Source: an uncultured Eubacterium sp. (GTDB taxonomy: Bacteria; Bacillota; Clostridia; Lachnospirales; Lachnospiraceae). From it: DNA of 28,516 nt. The DNA lies in assembly GCA_934316845.1 (NCBI GenBank), contig CAKRDZ010000037.1, positions 1 to 28,516 on the forward strand, in the 5' to 3' direction. The translations under genes and the position numbers were made by a program. The notes beneath the pieces are model-generated. The model did not search any database. It saw only the letters and a list, made by a program, of their open reading frames with translations, and was not told the origin of the DNA. Below are positions 1-7,648 of the stretch, one piece after another. Position 1 is the first letter of the stretch; each line of letters opens with the position of its first letter.

Positions 1-69
1 AGCGAGAGAAACTAATATTTTCATGATTCTATTGGTGACTTTCGCGAAGCAGAAAGGCGGATTATAACT

Positions 70-999
70 ATGAAGAAGTTATTTTTTGAAACCGAAAAAG
101 ATGGTTTTTACGGAACATATTATGAAAATCCAAAGGGTTCAGATTGTGTTGTTATTGGGGTGTTTGGAGATGATCCCAATGATTTTATGGCGAAGTGCGG
201 TGCAAAATGGTTACATAAAAATGGAGTCAATGTTCTTTGTATGTCTCCCGGAAAGAAAAATTACAGTCATGTAAATTATCCATTGGAAAGAATTGAGACG
301 GCTATTAAATGGCTGAAGGACAATGGAAACCGTAAAGTAGGAATTATGGGAATGAGTACGGCGGGTACAGATGCTATCGTTGCGGCGTCTCTTTTCCCGG
401 ATATTACGCTGACGTTTGGACTTACTGCCAGTGATTTTGTATGGCAGGGATTTGAACAGGGAAATAAAGATGGATGTAAGGAATGGCCGATTCCCGGTGC
501 GTCTACTCTTTCCTGGAAAGGAGAACCGCTTCCTTATATGCCATTTGTGTACGAACATCCGGTTTACTGGCAGAAAGTTGAGGAAGAGACAAAAGGTTCA
601 GGGGATATTGAACGCAGCACCTGCCTGTTTATTGATTCTGAAAAAGCGAGAGAGCACACGGAAGAGGAGATGATCAAGGTTGAGAACATAAAAGGGAAGC
701 TGTTTTTGATCGGTGCGGATGATGATTCATTCTGGGAAGCAGGAAAATATATCCGTCGAATGGATCAGCGACTGAAAGAGCGTCCTCATACGTGCGACTA
801 TGTACCGCTTGTGTATGAACATGGAACGCATTTTGTTTTGCCGGAATCCCTGCTTCGTAAGGCACTTCCAGTAGGACTTAAATTTGTACTGCGATTTATT
901 TTCAGAGCGGCAAAAGAATATCCGAATGAATGTGAAGCGACCAGAAAGGATATTGACAGAAGACTTTCGGCGGCACTAAAAGAGTGGCGGGAAGAGTAG
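70..999 (+). CDS. BAAT/acyl-CoA thioester hydrolase C-terminal-type alpha/beta hydrolase
   Basis: A 309-residue protein with the alpha/beta hydrolase layout of the BAAT C-terminal family (acyl-CoA thioester hydrolase / bile acid-CoA:amino acid N-acyltransferase type). The nucleophile elbow GMSTAG at about residues 94-99 places the catalytic serine at 96. The segment GLTASDFVWQGF after it is typical of the family. The acid is probably one of the Asp residues in GADDDSFW (216-222), and the histidine is in EHGTHFVLP (H254). There is no signal peptide, so the enzyme is probably cytoplasmic. The ATG at 70 follows an AAGGCGG ribosome binding site at 54-60. The left window edge hides its promoter. 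The substrate cannot be read from the sequence; in Clostridia such proteins are usually annotated only as acyl-CoA thioester hydrolase/BAAT C-terminal domain proteins. Confidence 0.85.
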   Translation: MKKLFFETEKDGFYGTYYENPKGSDCVVIGVFGDDPNDFMAKCGAKWLHKNGVNVLCMSPGKKNYSHVNYPLERIETAIKWLKDNGNRKVGIMGMSTAGTDAIVAASLFPDITLTFGLTASDFVWQGFEQGNKDGCKEWPIPGASTLSWKGEPLPYMPFVYEHPVYWQKVEEETKGSGDIERSTCLFIDSEKAREHTEEEMIKVENIKGKLFLIGADDDSFWEAGKYIRRMDQRLKERPHTCDYVPLVYEHGTHFVLPESLLRKALPVGLKFVLRFIFRAAKEYPNECEATRKDIDRRLSAALKEWREE

Positions 1000-1040
1000 A
1001 CTGGCATTATAAAGAAAAGGAGAGAATTGATTAAAAGCAA

Positions 1041-1069
1041 TGCAAAAAAATTAGAAATGATGTTATAAT
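1041..1069 (+). promoter_or_regulatory. Possible extended -10 promoter for the YhcG-like nuclease
   Basis: A perfect TATAAT at 1064-1069 is preceded by TGT, giving an extended -10 element. The -35 position 17 bases upstream (TGCAAA, 1041-1046) matches the consensus poorly. The start codon lies about 90 bases downstream, and the leader between is very AT-rich. No terminator-like hairpin separates it from the preceding hydrolase. Confidence 0.4.
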
Positions 1070-1160
1070 AAATGTATTGAACTTTTTAGAAATATTCGAT
1101 ATTAATGGATGATTTATAATATTGGATATAGATTTTTGAAAAATATATGGAGGGAATGAA

Positions 1161-2345
1161 GTGGAAGATACACCGATTGTAGTGAAGTCACATAATGTCC
1201 ATTTGGATACAGAATATGTACAATGGATGTTTGAATTAAAAGAAAGATATAGGCATACACAAGTGAGAGCGGCGGTTAAAGTGAATGCAGAACAGTTAAT
1301 GTTTAATTGGTTATTGGGAAAGGATTTAGTTACAAGAAAAGCCGATGAGAAGTGGGGGACAGGTGTTGTTGAGCAAGTTAGTTTAGATCTTCAAAATGAA
1401 TTTCCAACAGCAAAGGGGTTTAGTACAACAAATCTTTGGAATATGAAAAAATGGTATTTGTTCTATTCGGAGAATCTCCAACAACTTGTTGTAGAAAATT
1501 TAGATGATTTTTGTATCAATCAATTAAAACAATATAATGGAGATGCTATTCAAAAAATCCAACAGCTTGTTGGAGAAATAGATTTTCCGGCAATATTTGC
1601 GTTTGTTCCATGGGGACATCATGTGCAAATAATTACAAAATGCAAAAATGTAGATGAAGCAATGTTTTATATTAGGGGGACCATTACAGAGGGATGGAGT
1701 CGAAATGCGTTATTAAATTACATCAAGGCAGATTATTATCATAAAAAGGGAATAGCAATAACCAATTTTGATGAACATTTAACTATTTCACAAAGTAAGT
1801 TAGCTAAGGAAATTACAAAAGAAACATATGATTTAGGATTTATTGAATTGCCATCAGAATATCAAGAAGCGGATTTAGAAGATGCACTGGAAAAAAATAT
1901 TACGCAATTCCTATTAGAGTTGGGTACGGGTTTTGCATTTGTGGGAAGACAGAAAGAAATAATAGTTGCAGGAAAGACAAGATGGATAGATATGCTTTTC
2001 TATCATATAAAATTAAAATGCTATGTTGTTGTTGAATTAAAAGTGGTTTCATTTGATCCGGAATTTGCCGGAAAATTGAATTTTTACGTAAATGCTGTGG
2101 ATGAATTGATTAAGACAAAATCAGACAATCCAACAATAGGGCTTCTTATTTGTAAAGACATGAACCAAACGGAAGTTCAATGGGCATTTCGGGGAATAGA
2201 GACACCAATGGGAGTTGCTACCTATGATAATGTAAGAATAAAGGAAATTGAGGAACAACTACCTTCTGTTGAGGCAATTCAAGCAAGAATAAAGCAAGCG
2301 GAAGAGGAATTCAGATTAAATATTCAAAAATCTTGTTCGAGTTAA
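1161..2345 (+). CDS. YhcG/DUF1016-family PDDEXK nuclease domain protein
   Basis: A 394-residue protein with the two-part layout of the DUF1016/YhcG family: an N-terminal helical domain (about residues 15-165, with the family-typical WGTGVVEQVS and FSTTNLWNMKKWY segments) and a C-terminal PDDEXK nuclease-like domain. The nuclease signature is visible as D277 in WIDMLFYH and E292-L-K294 in VVVELKV. The GTG at 1161 is chosen because GGAGGGA sits at 1149-1155. The gene is visibly richer in A and T than the hydrolase before it and the operons further right, and it stands without restriction-modification genes, so horizontal acquisition is likely. Members of the family are suspected to act on DNA, some next to restriction-modification or defence genes; the role here is unknown. 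Confidence 0.85.
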   Translation: MEDTPIVVKSHNVHLDTEYVQWMFELKERYRHTQVRAAVKVNAEQLMFNWLLGKDLVTRKADEKWGTGVVEQVSLDLQNEFPTAKGFSTTNLWNMKKWYLFYSENLQQLVVENLDDFCINQLKQYNGDAIQKIQQLVGEIDFPAIFAFVPWGHHVQIITKCKNVDEAMFYIRGTITEGWSRNALLNYIKADYYHKKGIAITNFDEHLTISQSKLAKEITKETYDLGFIELPSEYQEADLEDALEKNITQFLLELGTGFAFVGRQKEIIVAGKTRWIDMLFYHIKLKCYVVVELKVVSFDPEFAGKLNFYVNAVDELIKTKSDNPTIGLLICKDMNQTEVQWAFRGIETPMGVATYDNVRIKEIEEQLPSVEAIQARIKQAEEEFRLNIQKSCSS

Positions 2346-2393
2346 GTATGGGGCGAATGAGAGAAGACTTTAAAAAGAAAAGGAGAAATTTCT

Positions 2394-2879
2394 ATGATAG
2401 TTGTGGATAATAGAGGAAATGAATTTCTTGATTTTATTCCTGTTGACGAAACAAATGCGGAAGGGCAATATGAACCGATCACGCATTGTTTAGCGGTTGT
2501 AAAAATAGAAGATGATTATCTTATGGGGTGGAATAAATGGCGTCAGGAATGGGAGATTTTTGGTGGCTGCAGAGAAGATAAGGAAACATTAAAAGAATGT
2601 ATTATCCGCGAATGCCATGAAGAAATCGGTTTATCAGATGTTGAATATGAATATTTAGGCTTGATGTATTTGAAAATGGCACCGGGATAGTTTAACCCCG
2701 ATTGGCATTATGAGTATGGTGGTTTATACGGAGTTACGCTGCCAAAGAGATATCTTGAAATTATAGAAAAGTACAGAACCGATAAAGAAGAAGTTGAAAA
2801 ACTTGCTTTTTATAAGAATATCAAGGGAAAAGAAAAAATAGCAGTTATTGACGAAAAACTATTAGAATATTGGAAGTAG
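2394..2879 (+). pseudogene. NUDIX hydrolase interrupted by an in-frame TAG
   Basis: The first 98 codons (2394-2687) encode the front of a NUDIX hydrolase. The full NUDIX box lies at residues 58-80: G59-x5-E65-x7-RExxEExG, so the metal-binding glutamates are intact. A TAG at 2688-2690 then stops translation. The same frame continues for another 62 sense codons to the stop at 2877-2879, encoding FNPDWHYEYGGLYG and a helical C-terminus, which looks like the rest of the same domain. A single substitution therefore appears to have split the gene. The ATG at 2394 follows AAGGAG at 2380-2385. It lies 48 bases after the YhcG-like gene and shares its AT-rich composition. A natural function of the 98-residue product is doubtful because C-terminal strands of the fold are missing. 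Confidence 0.75.
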
Positions 2880-2931
2880 AAGCAAGTCATGAAAGAAGTG
2901 AAAAGTTATCCGGGCAAACCCTTTTATTTTC

Positions 2932-2960
2932 TTGACATAAAAGCAAACCTCGTATAAAAT
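2932..2960 (+). promoter_or_regulatory. Sigma-A-type promoter for the large secreted protein
   Basis: A perfect -35 TTGACA (2932-2937) is followed after 17 bases by TAAAAT (2955-2960), a five-of-six match to the -10 consensus. The predicted transcript starts near 2967, about 40 bases before the ATG at 3010, which has GGAGG at 2997-3001. Confidence 0.75.
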
Positions 2961-3009
2961 ATATCTAAAATTATTAAAAATTCAGAATAAAAAAACGGAG
3001 GTATATAGT

Positions 3010-6000
3010 ATGAAGAAGATAAAAAAAGGTTTTGTTCTTTTTCTTGTTTTTGTCATGGCAGTTTCTGTGATCCCGCAGGGTGCCTTTGCAGCAAAAAAGA
3101 AGGTGAAACTAAGTAAAAAAGCGGTAACTGTGACAGTGGGAGAGTCTGTCAGAATTCAGTTAAAAAATAACAAGAAAAAAGTAAAATGGGTCGTTGCATC
3201 CGGTAAGAATATTATTACATTAAGCAAAAAGAAAAAGACCGGTGTTACAATCAAGGGGAAAAAGGCAGGGAAAGCCAGAGTACATGCTAAAATTGGAAAG
3301 AAAAAATATATCTGCAAAGTTACGGTAAAGAAATTGGATAAATCCAGTGATGAGGATTGGGAGGACGATGAGGATCAGGACGACGAAGATACAAGTACGG
3401 AAGTGCCAGTGGTACAGCCGACAGAAAAACCGCTGCAGACATCTGATCCGGTGATACCATCGACAAGTGCGCCTTCTGTGGCAACACCGGAACCGACACC
3501 GGGAGAGGATACGACTCCGGTGCCTGCGACAATAGTACCATCTTTGGTTCCGGCAAGTTCTACCCCGGAACCATCGCAGACGTCTGTTCCGACGGTAAAA
3601 CCGACAGATGTACCTTCCGCAACTCCGTCGGAGACAATGACGCCACCGGTTTCAACAATAGAACCAACGATAAAACCAACAGAAAAGCCGACACCGGAGC
3701 CAACGCAGTCAGCCAGTCCGACGGTAGAACCGACAAATGTGCCTTCTGCGACACCACTGGAGACGATAACACCTTCATTGCCACCATCAAGTTCTACACC
3801 GGAACCGACGATAAAACCGGAGAACCATTTTGAGGGACTTTATGCGGAGTCGGAGCCATTTGTGATCAGTTCTGTTACGTTTGACAAAGAGGTTACTTCC
3901 TATTCTTTGGCGTATACCAATATTTATGTAACGCAGGAAGGGGCAGCGTCATTAAAGGATGTTGTACCGGATGTGTCAAAATGTTCTTTCACGGTGTATT
4001 GTTATGGAAAAAAAGCGGAAGTGAAAGGAATTTCAGATATTGTCTGGAATGAGAAAGAAGGAGAAGATCCTTATTATTCGTTTGCGCTGACGGTGGAGCA
4101 GGACGGCAAAGAATATACGGAAACGATCAAGATGATGCTCGGCATTCCGGAGCCTGCGGAGAAACATGTCGATTTGAGCAATGGTCTGACGTTATTATCG
4201 CTGCAGGCGGATGACAAGACCTATGAGTTGGAACGAAATGTAGCTTATGGTGGTGAAACTTATTATTTTAAAGATAAAGAAATTGACATATCGAAGATTG
4301 CAGAGGCGAAGAAAGTTTCAATCGTTGGTGTTTATGAGGAAGAAACGGTTACGATAGATGTGGAGATACGGAGGTGGAATCAAGGGTATGCATTCTTTAT
4401 AAATCAATCTTTTAAAAAAGGGAATTTGGAAATTGGTTCCGGGTATTTTTATGGCTACAAAAAATCAGAGCGTTATTTTAATGTGGATGTGTTTACCTCA
4501 ACAAAAGGCGAAGTAACCGGTGATATGGTATCCAATGAATGGTGTTTCGTCTATGAGCCGAAATTGGAAAAAGGAAAATCGTTAAAAGATATTTTTGGAA
4601 ACCTTTCGGAAGAGCTGAAGATTTATCGTACGGTTTATAATAATGCCTACTATAAGGACAATGAGATACGAAATGTGGTATGGCATGAAGAATCTTTTTA
4701 TGAAAATAAAGAGGATTTGGGATATTATACGTTTGATATTGTCGTGACGGTGGATGGGCAGGAACTTACGCAGGAATATAAACTGGTGCAAAGACAAAGA
4801 ACGTATCAGGTATCCGGAAAACTGACAACGGCAGATGGGGTTCCGATTTCAGATGTAAGCATAATGCTGGAGCAGGAAGGTGGATCAAAGGAAACAGTTA
4901 AGACCGATTCAGAGGGATATTTCTCCAAGGAGTTGATTAAAGGAACTTATCAATTTGAACTGGGAAAACCGTTTACGGTAGAAGACGAGGATTTACAGTG
5001 GAATGAGTCACTTCCGCTTTATAAGATTGCGGGAAAAGTGACCCGGGAGGGCGCTGCTCAGTCGACAGATGTTCCGGGAATTCACTTTCAATCAGAGGAG
5101 CAAAAAACAATTACCAGTGGTAGCGATTATAGTGGGACAGAGATTAGGTATTGGTATTATTTGGAAAAGGGAACCTATAACGTGACATCCTATAACACGC
5201 TGATCGAAACGATAACCGTAACGAAGAGTGAGACTCACGATATTACGATGGAACTCGGAATGGTTTTCGGAAAAGGTTCCGGATATTATAAATTTGTAAA
5301 TACAGAGGATCCCGAAGTGTATGAGGAGCCATTCGCAGCATATGGAAGCTACAAGGTTTATCTTAAACCGGGTACTTATAAAGTGCAAAAAGACGGAACG
5401 GTTATTGATACTATTAAGGTAACGATTGGTGACATGGAAAAAGATTATGTTAGCTATACATGCAAAGGCGAACTGCTTGATATGAAAGGGGTTCAGATCC
5501 CGAAAAATGTATATAACTACGATATCGTGGTTAAGAAAGATGATAAGGTGTATAAAAATCTTTCGCTGACAAGATGGAGTGAGGGAACATCCGGCTACAG
5601 TTTTTCCGCTTTACCGGGTACCTATCAGTTTTACTACGGCGAAAATAAGATCGCAGAGATTACGGTTACGGATTCCGATGTTGTACAGGATTTAACGATG
5701 CCAGTGAAATACATAAAGATAAAAATGTACGATGCGCAGGATCAGCTGATTCCTCTTACACAGCAAGTCACGTTGATAAACCAGGAAAGCAGTCAACAGT
5801 ATAATCTGTATGGGGACGAAGACTCCGTAGATTTTTCAATAGCGATGGCGCTGCCTCTGGGCACATACCAATTTGAAACTTACGAAGGTATGCCAAGTGT
5901 GCAGGGTAAGACGATTACGGTAAAAGAGGACACCGACGAGATTGTCATGAATATGAACGTGTATAAGCTGACAGGAAACTGTAAAATTAATGGAGAAAGT

Positions 6001-6219
6001 GCAGACCGCAGCACATGGATTAATTTGTATCGAAAAGAAGAAACCAGTTATTTGACATCGTGTGCTGTGGATGAGGAAGGTAATTATGTGTTTTATCTCG
6101 AATCGGGTGATTATAGTGTGCAGGTGTCTAAAGCAGATGCCACAATAATTGCGGAAGAGGAAGTGAGTGTCACAAATGCTTCCGTCATTCAGGATTTTGA
6201 TATTACGAACGCAAGCTGA
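3010..6219 (+). CDS. Large exported protein: Ig-like (BIG2-type) domain, Pro/Thr stalk and repeated beta modules
   Basis: A 1069-residue protein. Residues 1-27 form a Sec signal peptide (KK start, hydrophobic core, cleavage after AFA). Residues about 30-108 form an Ig-like BIG2-type domain unusually rich in lysine. Residues about 110-130 are almost all Asp/Glu, and about 131-275 are a Pro/Thr/Ser stalk with a visible internal duplication. The remainder is beta-rich: two related modules (around 280-375 and 490-600, each containing a VVW/IVW plus YYxFxxxV pattern), then carboxypeptidase-regulatory/prealbumin-like modules marked by the recurring phrase L-x-x-GTY-x-F/V followed by I-x-V-T. No LPxTG motif, transmembrane anchor or cell-wall binding repeat is seen at the C-terminus. 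Role is likely surface-associated or secreted; the ligand is unknown. Confidence 0.85.
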   Translation: MKKIKKGFVLFLVFVMAVSVIPQGAFAAKKKVKLSKKAVTVTVGESVRIQLKNNKKKVKWVVASGKNIITLSKKKKTGVTIKGKKAGKARVHAKIGKKKYICKVTVKKLDKSSDEDWEDDEDQDDEDTSTEVPVVQPTEKPLQTSDPVIPSTSAPSVATPEPTPGEDTTPVPATIVPSLVPASSTPEPSQTSVPTVKPTDVPSATPSETMTPPVSTIEPTIKPTEKPTPEPTQSASPTVEPTNVPSATPLETITPSLPPSSSTPEPTIKPENHFEGLYAESEPFVISSVTFDKEVTSYSLAYTNIYVTQEGAASLKDVVPDVSKCSFTVYCYGKKAEVKGISDIVWNEKEGEDPYYSFALTVEQDGKEYTETIKMMLGIPEPAEKHVDLSNGLTLLSLQADDKTYELERNVAYGGETYYFKDKEIDISKIAEAKKVSIVGVYEEETVTIDVEIRRWNQGYAFFINQSFKKGNLEIGSGYFYGYKKSERYFNVDVFTSTKGEVTGDMVSNEWCFVYEPKLEKGKSLKDIFGNLSEELKIYRTVYNNAYYKDNEIRNVVWHEESFYENKEDLGYYTFDIVVTVDGQELTQEYKLVQRQRTYQVSGKLTTADGVPISDVSIMLEQEGGSKETVKTDSEGYFSKELIKGTYQFELGKPFTVEDEDLQWNESLPLYKIAGKVTREGAAQSTDVPGIHFQSEEQKTITSGSDYSGTEIRYWYYLEKGTYNVTSYNTLIETITVTKSETHDITMELGMVFGKGSGYYKFVNTEDPEVYEEPFAAYGSYKVYLKPGTYKVQKDGTVIDTIKVTIGDMEKDYVSYTCKGELLDMKGVQIPKNVYNYDIVVKKDDKVYKNLSLTRWSEGTSGYSFSALPGTYQFYYGENKIAEITVTDSDVVQDLTMPVKYIKIKMYDAQDQLIPLTQQVTLINQESSQQYNLYGDEDSVDFSIAMALPLGTYQFETYEGMPSVQGKTITVKEDTDEIVMNMNVYKLTGNCKINGESADRSTWINLYRKEETSYLTSCAVDEEGNYVFYLESGDYSVQVSKADATIIAEEEVSVTNASVIQDFDITNAS
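3562..3777 (+). repeat. Duplicated Pro/Thr-rich stalk unit
   Basis: Two units of about 29 residues, at 3562-3648 and 3691-3777 (129 bases apart), both begin TPEP and contain PSATPxET. They match at about 20 of 29 residues. The intervening stretch and flanks are simpler EPT/KPT repeats. This is coding repeat DNA that could expand or contract, and it explains the long antisense open frames over this part. Confidence 0.8.
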
Positions 6220-6226
6220 CTTGTCC

Positions 6227-6255
6227 TTGACAGACCGGATTGGATATGCTATAGT
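6227..6255 (+). promoter_or_regulatory. Promoter driving the fluoride riboswitch transcript
   Basis: A perfect -35 TTGACA (6227-6232), a 17-base spacer and the -10 TATAGT (6250-6255, five of six). The predicted start near 6262 lies just before the aptamer. The -35 begins only 7 bases after the stop codon of the preceding gene, and no terminator is visible between them. Confidence 0.85.
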
Positions 6256-6265
6256 TTTTACAGAA

Positions 6266-6334
6266 TAAGGGAATGAAGTTCTCCCTAAGCAGCTAGATAC
6301 TTAAACCGCTTATAAAAGCTGATGACTTCTGCGA
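6266..6334 (+). promoter_or_regulatory. Fluoride riboswitch (crcB motif) aptamer
   Basis: The transcript reads AGGGAATGAAGTTCTCCCT, a short stem closing a loop that contains the family-typical AUG-A/G-AG-UUC. It continues through ACCGCTTATAAAAGC and ends in GCTGATGACTTCTGCG, which matches the conserved GCUGAUGRCUYCU 3' segment of the crcB/fluoride class. The GAAGUU loop can pair with the GACUUC segment to form the known pseudoknot. It sits between a strong promoter and a cation/proton antiporter gene, one of the known fluoride-regulon gene types. Fluoride binding should favour the aptamer over the terminator that shares its 3' strand, turning the gene on. Confidence 0.88.
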
Positions 6335-6365
6335 TTTAATTATACGCAGAAGGTGTCAGCTTTTT
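6317..6365 (+). terminator. Riboswitch expression-platform terminator
   Basis: The 17-base arm 6317-6333 (AGCTGATGACTTCTGCG) pairs with 6345-6361 at 16 of 17 positions, counting two G-U pairs and one A-G mismatch, around an 11-base AT-rich loop. It is followed by a T run (6361-6365). The 5' arm is the same sequence that forms the 3' side of the fluoride aptamer, so ligand binding and termination should be mutually exclusive. Confidence 0.85.
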
Positions 6366-6388
6366 CTGCGGTTAAAGGAGGAAATGAT

Positions 6389-7564
6389 ATGTTATTAAGT
6401 ATTGCGTTGATTCTGTTAGTGGGAATGTCGATGGGATGGCTCTGCCGGAAAATGAAACTTCCCGGATTGTTAGGGATGTTAGCGACGGGAATTGTTCTTG
6501 GGCCGTATGTGTTGGATCTGCTGGATCCAAACATCCTTGGAATTTCGGCGGAACTGCGAAAGATAGCACTGATCATCATATTGACAAGAGCAGGACTTGG
6601 GCTTGATCTGTCAGGTCTGAAAAAGATAGGAAGACCGGCGGTTCTTATGTGTTTTGTGCCGGCGAGTTTTGAATTGTTCGGAATGTTACTGCTGGCTCCG
6701 AAACTGATGGGCTTATCGATATTGGAGGCAGCAGTTATGGGGGCTGTTCTTGCAGCGGTTTCCCCGGCGGTCGTCGTGCCGAGAATGGTAAAACTCATGG
6801 ATGAAGGCTATGGCGTGAAAGAAGGGATCCCGCAGCTGATCTTGGCAGGGGCTTCGGTCGATGATGTCTATGTCATCGTATTATTTTCGACATTTACCGG
6901 AATGATGCAGGGGACGGGTGTTTCTGTGATCCGCTTTATCAATATCCCGGTGTCGATCCTTTTAGGAATTGCCATAGGGCTGGGGATCGGCGTATTACTG
7001 GCCTGTTTCTTTCAGAAAGTACATATGCGGGATACTTCGAAAGTGCTTATTATTCTCAGCATATCCTTTCTGCTTGTCGTGATGGAAGATCATCTTGTGA
7101 CACCAATTACATTTTCTGCGTTGATCGCGGTCATGTTTATCGGAATCGGTTTGCAGAGAAAAAGAGAAGTTGTGGCAAAAAGACTTTCTGCTAAATATGG
7201 GAAATTATGGGCGGCAGCAGAGGTGTTCTTATTTGTATTAGTAGGCGCGACGGTAAATATTGGATATGTTGGTAAGGTAGGAATAACAGCACTCATCGTT
7301 ATCGTGGGAGCTTTGCTGTTTCGAATGCTCGGCGTGCTGGTGTGTCTGCTTGGCACCGGGATCAAGGGAAAGGAAAGGCTGTTTACCATGCTGGCATATA
7401 CACCGAAAGCGACGGTGCAGGCGGCGATCGGTGGCATTCCGCTTTCGCTGGGATTTGCGTGTGGAGAAACCGTGCTGGCAGTTTCCGTGCTGGCTATCGT
7501 GCTTACAGCGCCCCTTGGGGCATTTGCCATTGATCTTTCTTATAAAAAATTTTTGAAAAAATAA
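6389..7564 (+). CDS. Cation/proton antiporter (Na+/H+ exchanger family), fluoride-riboswitch controlled
   Basis: A 391-residue, strongly hydrophobic protein of the monovalent cation:proton antiporter superfamily. The N-terminal motif LPGLLGMLATGIVLGP is characteristic, as is the later AAVSPAVVVP. The ion-binding Asp pair lies in GASVDDVYV (around residue 157). About 11-12 membrane segments fill the whole length, and there is no cytosolic TrkA-type domain. The ATG at 6389 is chosen because AAAGGAGG lies at 6375-6382; an upstream in-frame GTG at 6353 is inside the terminator hairpin and cannot be the start. The riboswitch places it in the fluoride response. Known fluoride-regulon antiporters are thought to help export fluoride or restore ion balance, but the exact ion is inferred. 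Confidence 0.88.
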   Translation: MLLSIALILLVGMSMGWLCRKMKLPGLLGMLATGIVLGPYVLDLLDPNILGISAELRKIALIIILTRAGLGLDLSGLKKIGRPAVLMCFVPASFELFGMLLLAPKLMGLSILEAAVMGAVLAAVSPAVVVPRMVKLMDEGYGVKEGIPQLILAGASVDDVYVIVLFSTFTGMMQGTGVSVIRFINIPVSILLGIAIGLGIGVLLACFFQKVHMRDTSKVLIILSISFLLVVMEDHLVTPITFSALIAVMFIGIGLQRKREVVAKRLSAKYGKLWAAAEVFLFVLVGATVNIGYVGKVGITALIVIVGALLFRMLGVLVCLLGTGIKGKERLFTMLAYTPKATVQAAIGGIPLSLGFACGETVLAVSVLAIVLTAPLGAFAIDLSYKKFLKK

Positions 7565-7585
7565 TAACAGGAAGATGTACAGGGG

Positions 7586-7614
7586 TTGATTTTTGGGGGA
7601 AAGTCGGCTAAAAT
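7586..7614 (+). promoter_or_regulatory. Probable promoter for the AAA_14/DUF4143 ATPase
   Basis: TTGATT (7586-7591) and TAAAAT (7609-7614) are separated by 17 bases. The start codon is 34 bases beyond the -10. This suggests that the ATPase is transcribed separately from the fluoride-controlled antiporter. Confidence 0.6.
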
Positions 7615-7648
7615 GTAATTAAAGTAAAAAATAGCCGAGGTGATCAGC

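Noticed and set aside
3562..3786. Repeats considered as a CRISPR array.
   Set aside because: The repeats are degenerate, in frame with Pro/Thr codons, and lack constant-length unique spacers.
3320..3790. Two long antisense frames over the Pro/Thr stalk (minus strand 3320-3556 and 3560-3790).
   Set aside because: They are by-products of the repetitive codons of the stalk and have no ribosome binding site or recognisable content.
6266..6365. Alternative reading of the antiporter leader as a plain terminator of the upstream gene.
   Set aside because: A strong promoter lies upstream of the hairpin, and the conserved crcB aptamer sequence overlaps the terminator arm, which fits a riboswitch better.
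6353..6388. Upstream GTG start of the antiporter frame.
   Set aside because: It lies in the terminator hairpin, and AAAGGAGG at 6375-6382 clearly serves the ATG at 6389.
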